Assembly: GCA_021772695.1 (NCBI GenBank)
Contig: JAJFLL010000261.1
Span: forward strand, 1 to 6,090
DNA from: Deltaproteobacteria bacterium
Lineage (GTDB): Bacteria > UBA10199 > DSSB01
Direction of reading: 5' to 3'
DNA: 6,090 nucleotides
The number at the start of each line of letters is the position of its first letter. Within the stretch, counting starts at the first letter, position 1. Below, one piece after another: positions 1-5,380 of the stretch. The notes under the pieces were generated by a model. The model did not search any database and was not told the origin of the DNA. It saw only the letters and a program-made list of their open reading frames with translations. The translations under genes and the position numbers were made by a program.

Positions 1-478
1 ATTGGAGGACATTCCCTTATTGGCCCAACATTTTTTGAAGAAAATCGGCAAGGAGGAAGGCCGCAGCGATCTGGAAATTATGCCAGACGCCTTCAATTTA
101 TTGCTCGATTATCATTGGCCGGGAAACGTGCGGGAACTGGAAAATACCCTTCGAACCGCCGTTTTATTCAACCAGAAAGGAAAAATTTCCGCAAAATCCT
201 TCAATTTCAAGAAAACCTTAGGTTCCCCCCAATCACCAAAGCAGGTTCGAACCGCAAAAGCAAAAGCGCTACCAACAACGGGGCAACCTGACGCAAACCT
301 CAGTGAAGAAAAGCGTCTGTTATTGAAGGCACTCTTTGACAGTGGCTACCATAAAGGCCACGCTGCCAAAGCCTTAGGCATTTCTCGCCGTTACCTCTAT
401 ACTCAATTGCTGCGACACCAAGTTCCCGTAGGGCGCATAGAAATGAAATCTTATATCGAAACTCACTTAGGTCATTAA
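1..478 (+). CDS. Sigma-54-dependent transcriptional activator (NtrC family), C-terminal part, 5' end cut by window
   Basis: This is the last ~159 codons of a bacterial enhancer-binding protein that would activate sigma-54 RNA polymerase. The reading frame is open from the first base, and the TTG at position 2 is an internal codon, because EDIPLLAQHFL is a well-known internal AAA+ segment of the family. Counting from that codon, WPGNVRELEN lies at residues 39-48 and carries the sensor-2 Arg. A low-complexity linker rich in K, P, S and A follows at about 70-100. A Fis-type helix-turn-helix spans about 104-140, with the core AAKALGISRRYLY. A 17-residue tail after it is slightly longer than usual. 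The receiver or sensor domain, Walker A/B motifs and GAFTGA loop lie upstream and cannot be judged. The gene ends 204 bp before the oxidase operon on the same strand. Regulation of that operon by this protein is possible, but no sigma-54 -24/-12 element was found in the gap. Family call is secure; the target is unknown. Confidence 0.93.
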   Translation, partial: LEDIPLLAQHFLKKIGKEEGRSDLEIMPDAFNLLLDYHWPGNVRELENTLRTAVLFNQKGKISAKSFNFKKTLGSPQSPKQVRTAKAKALPTTGQPDANLSEEKRLLLKALFDSGYHKGHAAKALGISRRYLYTQLLRHQVPVGRIEMKSYIETHLGH

Positions 479-567
479 TACCCAGCAACAAAGAAAGGAT
501 TCCGAGAAATAAATTTCAAGATGGGTCGAGTGTGGGCCCGGTAAAATAGACTTGAAGGCTCAATAAC

Positions 568-579
568 CAAGGTACCTTG
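568..579. repeat. Perfect 12-bp palindrome CAAGGTACCTTG, candidate operator
   Basis: CAAGGTACCTTG equals its own reverse complement. Its right half ACCTT (574-578) can alternatively pair with AAGGT at 584-588, leaving a 5-nt loop, so the segment could act as a protein-binding site or as a small RNA hairpin. It lies 104 bp upstream of the coxB start and about 33 bp upstream of the candidate -35 element, a position suited to an activator. Function is inferred from symmetry and location only. Confidence 0.4.
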
Positions 580-612
580 ATGTAAGGTTTTAAGGGAATA
601 TCAGGTCTTTGT

Positions 613-641
613 TTGACCTTCCTAGGGTTTTTGTTTACTTT
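613..641 (+). promoter_or_regulatory. Weak candidate sigma-70 promoter for the oxidase operon
   Basis: TTGACC (613-618) matches five of six -35 consensus bases. It is followed after 17 bp by TACTTT (636-641), which keeps only T1, A2 and T6 of the -10 consensus. An alternative AT-rich hexamer, TATAAA at 668-673, overlaps the ribosome binding site and has no good -35 at the right distance. The -35 overlaps the right arm of the AGGTC/GACCT inverted repeat, so a regulator binding there could affect it. Low confidence without transcript data. Confidence 0.3.
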
Positions 642-670
642 TCATATCGCAAAATCCACTTAGCCATTAT

Positions 671-678
671 AAAGGGGG
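671..678 (+). promoter_or_regulatory. Ribosome binding site of coxB (supports TTG start)
   Basis: AAAGGGGG lies 4 nt before the TTG at 683. There is no in-frame ATG or GTG between the upstream stop (TAG at 623-625) and this TTG. The next in-frame TTG (698) would be 19 nt from the purine run, which is too far. The purine run is therefore the main support for a TTG start at 683, although the spacing is a little short. Confidence 0.6.
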
Positions 679-682
679 CTGT

Positions 683-1609
683 TTGCTCCTCACCCTGTTG
701 AAACCAAGTTCGCCCCAAGCCGATGCCTTATCTCAAATATCTCTCTTGGTATTACTCATTGCCATATTGATATTTGCCGTAGTCGCCGCATTGGTAACCT
801 GGGCTACCTTCAAATATCGTGAGCGGCCCGGACGGACCGCGCCGCAAAGTACAGGCAACAATAAAATTGAAGTACTTTGGACCATTCCTCCCGTCATTAT
901 ATTAGTGGTGGTCTTTTTCTTCACCGTCAAAACCATGCATGCCGTTGACCCCCCATCAGGAGACACTAATGCAGACATCATCATCACGGGCCACCAGTGG
1001 TGGTGGGAAGTAAAATATCCCGCAAGCGGTGTCATCACAGCCAATGAAATTCATATTCCCGTGGGAAAACGAATGCTGGTCCGTTTAGAGTCCGCCGATG
1101 TCATCCACGATTTTTGGGTGCCTCAATTGGCGCGAAAAATCGATGCCATTCCTGGAAGAAGCAATTACCTTTATTTAGAGGCCGATAGTCCTGGCTCCTA
1201 TCGAGGGGTTTGTGCGGAATATTGCGGTACGCAACATGCTGGCATGCGAATTCTGGTGATTGCCCAAGCTCCCGCAGAGTTCACCAAATGGGAAACGGCC
1301 CAGGTGGCACCTCCATCACCGGCCTCAGACCCCTTGGCGGCACTAGGCGCCAAAATCTTTGAAGATAAAACCTGTTACTTCTGCCATACGGTGGCCGGCA
1401 CCGGCTCCACCGAAACCATCGGGCCCGATTTAACTTATGTGGCTACCAGGCAAACCCTGGGGGCCGGAGTCTTAAAAAATTCTTCTAAAAATTTAGCTGC
1501 CTGGTTGAAGAATCCTCAGTTATTTAAACCTGGATCGCATATGCCGGATTTTCAATTGTCCGAACATGAAGTCCAAGCCCTAGTGAGCTATTTGGAGTCT
1601 TTACCATGA
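683..1609 (+). CDS. coxB: Cytochrome c oxidase subunit II with fused cytochrome c domain (caa3-type)
   Basis: This subunit receives electrons from the c-type cytochrome pool and passes them to heme a of subunit I; its soluble domain faces the periplasm. The protein has 308 residues. Two transmembrane helices lie at about 17-42 and 62-86. E63, in KIEVLWTIPP, matches the K-channel-entry Glu of the family. The aromatic stretch HQWWWEV is at 104-110. The CuA site is complete: H142, C177, E179, C181, H185 and M188. A C-terminal cytochrome c domain follows, with CYFCH at 231-235 and a likely axial Met at M287 (HMPDF). This fusion defines the caa3 type. There is no lipobox and no obvious cleavable signal peptide, so the N-terminus is short and the first helix probably acts as the signal anchor. 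Translation starts at TTG, the only candidate near the ribosome binding site. The stop overlaps the coxA start (ATGA). Confidence 0.96.
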   Translation: MLLTLLKPSSPQADALSQISLLVLLIAILIFAVVAALVTWATFKYRERPGRTAPQSTGNNKIEVLWTIPPVIILVVVFFFTVKTMHAVDPPSGDTNADIIITGHQWWWEVKYPASGVITANEIHIPVGKRMLVRLESADVIHDFWVPQLARKIDAIPGRSNYLYLEADSPGSYRGVCAEYCGTQHAGMRILVIAQAPAEFTKWETAQVAPPSPASDPLAALGAKIFEDKTCYFCHTVAGTGSTETIGPDLTYVATRQTLGAGVLKNSSKNLAAWLKNPQLFKPGSHMPDFQLSEHEVQALVSYLESLP

Positions 1610-3252
1610 ATGAAGCCGTCCTGGTCCCAGAGGTCAACGAGTCTCTCCCCTCGATCCGCAGCAACGAAGGAATGTTGGCTTGGGTAGCTTCCGTCGATCA
1701 TAAACAAATTGGCATTCTCTACTTATTAACGGCACTATTGTTTTTCCTTGTGGGAGGCCTTGAAGCATTACTGATTCGCATCCAATTATTTTTCCCCAAT
1801 AGTGCTTTTCTTTCTCCAGAAATGTTTAATCAAATTTTTACCATGCATGGCACCACCATGATCTTCTTAGTATTAATGCCCATGCTCTTTGGCTTGGCCA
1901 CCTATGTGGTTCCCTTGATGATCGGCGCAAGGGACATGGCCTTTCCCCGATTAAACGCCTTTAGTTTTTGGATTTTTTGTTTCGGCGCCTTTATGCTGAA
2001 CTTTAGTTTTGTTTCAGGTGGCTCTATCGGTAACGGTGCTCCCGACGCCGGATGGTTCGCTTATGCACCCCTAACCGAGGTGCCTTTCAATATTGACCCG
2101 GGCATGGATTATTGGGCCTTAGGAATCTTAGGCCTCGGCGTCTCTACGCTGACCTCATCGCTTAATTTAATTGTGACCATATTAAAATATCGGGTACCCG
2201 GCATGACCATGACCCGATTGCCGCTATTCGTTTGGATGGTATTGATTACGGCATTTTTAGCGGTTTTTGCCTTACCCTCGCTGAATGCATCGGCCATTCT
2301 ATTGCTTTTTGATCGCAAACTGCACACCATGTTTTTTCTACCTCAACTGGGCGGAGACCCGGTATTGTGGCAACATTACTTCTGGTTTTTCGGTCATCCC
2401 GAGGTTTATATATTGATTCTTCCTGCCTTCGGAGTCATTTCCGAGGTGATTCCCACCTTTTCTCGAAAACCCATTTATGGATACGAATTCGTCGCTGGGT
2501 CCGCAGTGGCCATCGCCTTTCTGGCTTTTGGAGTATGGATCCATCACATGTTTACGGTCGGCCTCGGTCAGGGAATCTACTTTGTCTTTGCGGCCACCAG
2601 TATGCTTATCGCCATACCTACAGGCATCAAGATCTTTAATTGGATCGCCACCATGTGGCAGGGAAACATCCGTTTCACTACATCCATGATGTTTGCTACG
2701 GCCTTCATCATCGAATTCACCGTAGGAGGATTGAGCGGCGTGGCCTTCGCCACCATACCCATTGATTGGCAGTTGACCGATAGCTATTTCGTAGTGGCAC
2801 ATCTTCATTATGTTTTATTCGGAGGCACCGTCTTCGCATTATTTGCAGCCATCTTTTACTGGTTTCCTAAAATCACCGGGAAAAAACTTAATGAACGATT
2901 AGGTAAATGGCAATTTTGGCTCACCGTCATCGGATTTAATCTCACCTTTTTGATCCAACATTTTCTGGGTATCATCGGAATGCCCCGCCGGGTTTACACC
3001 TATCCCGATGAACCCCTATGGACACCACTTAATCAAGTCTCGTCGATAGGTGCCTTCTTATTGGGCATCATGGTTTTGATGTTTTTAGTGAACCTCATTT
3101 ATAGTCTGAAACGGGGAGAGATCGCCGGCGACAACCCTTGGGATGGCAGTTCCTTAGAATGGGCTACCAGTTCACCCCCACCTCCAGAAAATTTCACAAA
3201 GGTGCCGCCGATCAAAAGTCGTCGCCCGCTCTGGGATATCAATCATGGATAA
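1606..3252 (+). CDS. coxA: Cytochrome c oxidase subunit I, A1-type heme-copper oxidase
   Basis: This catalytic, proton-pumping subunit holds heme a and the heme a3/CuB centre. It has 548 residues and about 12 helices, a normal length. Visible ligands are H81 and H401 for the low-spin heme, H399 for the high-spin heme, and H264, H313 and H314 for CuB, with Y268 as the cross-linked tyrosine. GHPEVY at 263-268 has the D-channel Glu (E266), which marks the A1 family. D110 and N117 (ARDMAFPRLN) match the D-channel entrance, and T339/K342 (PTGIKIF) the K channel. R461 and R462 match the heme-propionate Arg pair. T391 stands where many family members have the His ligand of the Mg/Mn site; D392 is kept. 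The tail has the usual NPWDGSSLEW and Pro-rich segment. GGAG at 1594-1597 sits 8 nt before the ATG. The start overlaps coxB by 4 nt and the end overlaps coxC by 8 nt. Confidence 0.98.
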   Translation: MNEAVLVPEVNESLPSIRSNEGMLAWVASVDHKQIGILYLLTALLFFLVGGLEALLIRIQLFFPNSAFLSPEMFNQIFTMHGTTMIFLVLMPMLFGLATYVVPLMIGARDMAFPRLNAFSFWIFCFGAFMLNFSFVSGGSIGNGAPDAGWFAYAPLTEVPFNIDPGMDYWALGILGLGVSTLTSSLNLIVTILKYRVPGMTMTRLPLFVWMVLITAFLAVFALPSLNASAILLLFDRKLHTMFFLPQLGGDPVLWQHYFWFFGHPEVYILILPAFGVISEVIPTFSRKPIYGYEFVAGSAVAIAFLAFGVWIHHMFTVGLGQGIYFVFAATSMLIAIPTGIKIFNWIATMWQGNIRFTTSMMFATAFIIEFTVGGLSGVAFATIPIDWQLTDSYFVVAHLHYVLFGGTVFALFAAIFYWFPKITGKKLNERLGKWQFWLTVIGFNLTFLIQHFLGIIGMPRRVYTYPDEPLWTPLNQVSSIGAFLLGIMVLMFLVNLIYSLKRGEIAGDNPWDGSSLEWATSSPPPPENFTKVPPIKSRRPLWDINHG

Positions 3253-3790
3253 AACCAAGTTAAGCGTTGTCATCTTTATATTGTCGGAATCCATATTTTT
3301 TATCTTTTTGATCGCCGCCTATGTATTTTTTCACGGGCGGCATTTACAAGGTATGGATGCCCATGCCTTTCTTGACGTGCCCAGAACCGGATTTTTCACC
3401 GCTATTTTATTGGCAAGTAGCGTCACCATGATGGTGGCCATGATGTTTTTTCGAAAAGAAAAATTCAGACTCATGTCGTTTTTTACTTTTTTGACGATTC
3501 TATTGGGAGCCATTTTCCTCTACGGCCAGGGCAGTGAGTGGTGGGGGTTGATCCAGCAAGATGTCACCATCAGCCGAAATTTATTTGGAGCTACTTTTTT
3601 CACGCTGACGGGATTTCATGGCTTTCACGTCTTTGTGGGTTTAATCATGTTGACGATTATTTGGGGGTTCACTCTCAAAGGCAACAAATGTCTTCCAAAG
3701 GAAAACGCCGTCGACTCGATTTCTCTTTATTGGCATTTTGTCGACGGTGTTTGGATCGTCGTATTCACCGTCATCTATTTGTGGAAATAA
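3245..3790 (+). CDS. coxC: Cytochrome c oxidase subunit III, five-helix form
   Basis: This is the membrane subunit that stabilises subunit I and sustains proton uptake in the oxidase family. It has 181 residues with five predicted helices (about 6-29, 48-68, 75-94, 118-141 and 159-180). This is the short bacterial form lacking the first two helices of the seven-helix mitochondrial type. Family marks are the membrane Glu E15 in LSESIFF, GFHGFHVFVGL at 123-133 and YWHFVDGVW at 162-170. The ATG lies inside the end of coxA (8-nt overlap) and has only a modest GGGA (3233-3236) upstream, so translation is probably coupled to coxA. The ctaG start follows the stop after 6 nt. No disruption or unusual truncation is seen. 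Confidence 0.96.
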   Translation: MDKTKLSVVIFILSESIFFIFLIAAYVFFHGRHLQGMDAHAFLDVPRTGFFTAILLASSVTMMVAMMFFRKEKFRLMSFFTFLTILLGAIFLYGQGSEWWGLIQQDVTISRNLFGATFFTLTGFHGFHVFVGLIMLTIIWGFTLKGNKCLPKENAVDSISLYWHFVDGVWIVVFTVIYLWK

Positions 3791-3796
3791 ACATTC

Positions 3797-4669
3797 ATGA
3801 GCACTTATCCAATCATCGCCCATATGGGGGCGGCCGAGCCGGTCTTAGAGACCCTGTCTACCTGGGAGGTTTGGACACAGAGCTGGAATTGGGATCCCTG
3901 GTCCATAGGCCTCTGGGCACTCGCCCAAGTCATCTATATAAAACTCGGCGGATTAAAAAACCGTCGCAAATTTCTCATATTTTCGTCGGGAAACCTTATT
4001 TTACTCTTAGCCTTGATCAGCCCCATCGCCACTTTGGGTGAGACCTATTTATTTAGCGTTCACATGGTGCAACACTTGTTATTAGAAATCGTCGCCGTAC
4101 CCCTCATGTTATTGGGTCTGCCGCCGCGAATTGCCGCCTGGCCCATGCGATGGCACTGGTGGCGTTCTATTGCTAAAACGCTCTCTCAACCCATGCTGGC
4201 ATGGGTCATCGGCGTTACTACCTTGTGGGTCTGGCACTATCCTCTTCTTTACAATGGGGCCCTGGAAAGTAAGACCGTACACTTTTTTCAGCATTTATCC
4301 TTTATCATTAGCGCCACCATTTTTTTTAATGCACTTCTCGATCCCATTGAAAAATTTCGTCTCGATGGCCCCAGAGCCATGATCTATTTATTTAGCGCTG
4401 CAGCTCTCAATAGTTTATTGGCCATCGCCTTAACTTTTGCCCCGGAAGGCCTCTACCCATATTATTTAAATCCTCGGGACCCATTAGAAATACTGCATAT
4501 GATTCGAAATGATTGGGGCATGAGCCCCGCTCTCGATCAACAGACGGGTGGCGCTATCATGTGGGTCATGGGAGGATTAGTCTTTTTCATCATTCTTTTA
4601 GGGGTGATGGCGCGATGGTACGCCAAAAATCCCGAAACGACCCATGTTACCTTGGGAGGTAAGACATGA
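3797..4669 (+). CDS. ctaG: Caa3-type oxidase assembly factor, CtaG family
   Basis: This is an integral membrane protein of the Bacillus-type CtaG family, needed in Bacillus for active caa3 oxidase and thought to help form the copper centre. It is unrelated to the Cox11 proteins also named CtaG. It has 290 residues and about seven hydrophobic helices (roughly 35-50, 58-77, 86-107, 134-153, 164-181, 193-213 and 255-274). Family marks are HMVQHLLL at 89-96, a Pro-rich LLGLPPR at 105-111, WHYPLLYN at 146-153, FFQHLSF at 163-169 and DQQTGGAIMW at 247-256. H89, H93, H147, H162 and H166 are plausible metal ligands, which is an inference from their placement in helices. It starts 6 nt after coxC with a weak GGA 11 nt upstream, so it probably relies on coupling. 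Its stop overlaps the next start as ATGA. The location in a caa3 operon fits the role. Confidence 0.92.
   Translation: MSTYPIIAHMGAAEPVLETLSTWEVWTQSWNWDPWSIGLWALAQVIYIKLGGLKNRRKFLIFSSGNLILLLALISPIATLGETYLFSVHMVQHLLLEIVAVPLMLLGLPPRIAAWPMRWHWWRSIAKTLSQPMLAWVIGVTTLWVWHYPLLYNGALESKTVHFFQHLSFIISATIFFNALLDPIEKFRLDGPRAMIYLFSAAALNSLLAIALTFAPEGLYPYYLNPRDPLEILHMIRNDWGMSPALDQQTGGAIMWVMGGLVFFIILLGVMARWYAKNPETTHVTLGGKT
4654..4659 (+). promoter_or_regulatory. Ribosome binding site of the 72-residue membrane protein gene
   Basis: GGGAGG lies 6 nt before the ATG at 4666. It is one of the best Shine-Dalgarno matches in the window and supports this small ORF as a translated gene, even though it also overlaps the previous gene. 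Confidence 0.75.
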
Positions 4670-4884
4670 AACTACCACCACCCGATGATACTTGGACCAC
4701 ACCGCTGCCTGAAAAAGTACCTCGCCCCACTTACTGGCCAGCTGTGTTGGCCTTGGGCTCCGTATTAATGATGTTGGGAATTGTCACCACCTGGGTGATC
4801 TCGGTGACGGGCTTGGTATTGTTTATTTTAGCATTAGTCGGATGGATTGGAGAAATGCGTCATGAGCAGCGAGAGCAAAGCTGA
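4666..4884 (+). CDS. Small two-helix membrane protein, possible oxidase accessory or subunit IV-like
   Basis: This is a 72-residue protein with a hydrophilic, Pro-rich N-terminus (LPPPDD, PLPEKVPRPTYWP) and two closely spaced hydrophobic helices at about 24-43 and 45-61, followed by a short charged tail (GEMRHEQREQS). A strong GGGAGG ribosome binding site, an ATGA overlap with ctaG and a 23-nt overlap with the Rieske gene show that it is a real operon member. The general plan of a short Pro-rich head and a two-helix hairpin resembles small subunit IV-like proteins of bacterial aa3/caa3 oxidases, but no residue motif proves this. It has no heme- or metal-binding motif and no cysteine or histidine cluster. 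It could be a structural oxidase subunit, an assembly helper for the oxidase, or a linker between the oxidase and the bc complex. I do not assign a symbol. Confidence 0.8.
   Translation: MKLPPPDDTWTTPLPEKVPRPTYWPAVLALGSVLMMLGIVTTWVISVTGLVLFILALVGWIGEMRHEQREQS
4849..4852 (+). promoter_or_regulatory. Ribosome binding site that sets the Rieske start
   Basis: GGAG lies 9 nt before the ATG at 4862. The frame stays open upstream to a TTG at 4847, but that TTG has no Shine-Dalgarno site and would put five extra residues before the Tat signal. The ATG at 4862 is preferred. Confidence 0.7.
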
Positions 4885-5368
4885 AATCAGTCGTCGAAAA
4901 TTTTTGAATCGATTGAGTATGGGACTAGGAATTTTTGGTGCAGCCGTCGTTGGCACGCCCGTCTTAGCCTTCTTCCTGGACCCACTCTGGAAAAAGAAAA
5001 AACCGGTTTGGAGAACCGTAGGACAGAAAAACGATTTTAAAATTGGCAGCACCGTTGAAGTAAAATTAGTCGACCCGGCTCCCCTCCCCTGGGCTGGCAA
5101 GATCGGATTAACGGCGGCCTGGCTGCAGCGCCGAACCGAAAACGAGTTTGTGGCTTTTTCTGTAAACTGCCAGCACCTGGGTTGTCCCGTGCGATGGAAG
5201 GAAGGCGCCCGCTTATTCATGTGTCCCTGTCACGGTGGTGTTTATTACGAAAACGGCAAAGTAGCCGGAGGCCCCCCTCCCCGTCCCCTGCAACAGTATG
5301 CAGTCCGGGTGCAACACGGCGTAGTACAAGTTCAACCGGGGCCTATCCCCATGGATTACGGATTATAA
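4862..5368 (+). CDS. qcrA: Rieske [2Fe-2S] protein of a quinol:cytochrome c oxidoreductase
   Basis: This iron-sulfur subunit takes one electron from quinol at the Qo site and passes it to cytochrome c. It has 168 residues. The N-terminus is a Tat-type signal anchor: SRRKFL at 10-15, then a hydrophobic helix at about 19-38, so the folded cluster domain would be exported and stay tethered. Cluster box I is CQHLGC at 103-108 and box II is CPCHGG at 121-126. The ligands would be C103, H105, C121 and H124, with C108-C123 as the disulfide. A Pro loop (GGPPPRP, 136-142) follows. The Ser after CPCHG in high-potential Rieske proteins is Gly here (G126), as in Bacillus QcrA; the nearby Tyr (Y128) is kept. 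This points to a lower potential suited to menaquinol (inference). The gene overlaps the previous one by 23 nt and sits 12 nt before cytochrome b. Confidence 0.95.
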   Translation: MSSESKAEISRRKFLNRLSMGLGIFGAAVVGTPVLAFFLDPLWKKKKPVWRTVGQKNDFKIGSTVEVKLVDPAPLPWAGKIGLTAAWLQRRTENEFVAFSVNCQHLGCPVRWKEGARLFMCPCHGGVYYENGKVAGGPPPRPLQQYAVRVQHGVVQVQPGPIPMDYGL

Positions 5369-5369
5369 C

Positions 5370-5373
5370 GGAG
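5370..5373 (+). promoter_or_regulatory. Ribosome binding site of cytochrome b
   Basis: GGAG lies 7 nt before the ATG at 5381. The nearby ATG at 5376 is in another frame and gives only a short shadow, so this site supports 5381 as the start. Confidence 0.7.
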
Positions 5374-5380
5374 CAATGGC

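Larger units (their letters stand above)
479..682 (+). other. Intergenic leader between regulator and oxidase operon
   Basis: This 204-bp gap has no supportable gene on either strand. It holds a perfect 12-bp palindrome (568-579), repeated AAGGT/ACCTT pentamers, a short inverted repeat AGGTC (603-607) / GACCT (615-619), a T-rich stretch (628-642) and a strong purine ribosome binding site just before coxB. It is the only place in the window where an operon promoter would be expected, because all later gene junctions are overlaps or gaps of 12 nt or less. There is no convincing GC-rich hairpin plus T-run after the regulator stop, so some read-through from the regulator is possible. Confidence 0.75.

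Noticed and set aside
603..635. Rho-independent terminator formed by AGGTC/GACCT or ACCTT/AGGGT stems followed by T-rich sequence
   Set aside because: Stems are only 5 bp, one with a G-T pair, and are AT-balanced; the T-run is interrupted or not adjacent. Too weak to call, though partial attenuation cannot be excluded.
479..682. Sigma-54 promoter (-24 GG / -12 GC) in the intergenic gap
   Set aside because: Every GC dinucleotide in the gap was checked for a GG (or CC on the other strand) at the right distance; none fits.
2338..2808. 156-codon open frame on the minus strand inside coxA
   Set aside because: It lies wholly within a certain coxA frame, has no hydrophobic core or known motif, and has no ribosome binding site or promoter context; it is a shadow of the coding strand.
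3538..4041. 167-codon + strand frame spanning the coxC-ctaG junction
   Set aside because: It overlaps two well-supported genes in another frame, and its translation shows no recognisable motif.
4847..4861. TTG at 4847 as the Rieske start
   Set aside because: It has no Shine-Dalgarno site, while ATG 4862 has GGAG 9 nt upstream and starts just before the Tat motif.
4834..5220. 128-codon open frame on the minus strand opposite the Rieske gene
   Set aside because: It is antisense to the clear Rieske coding sequence, and its predicted protein has a random-looking composition with no domain.
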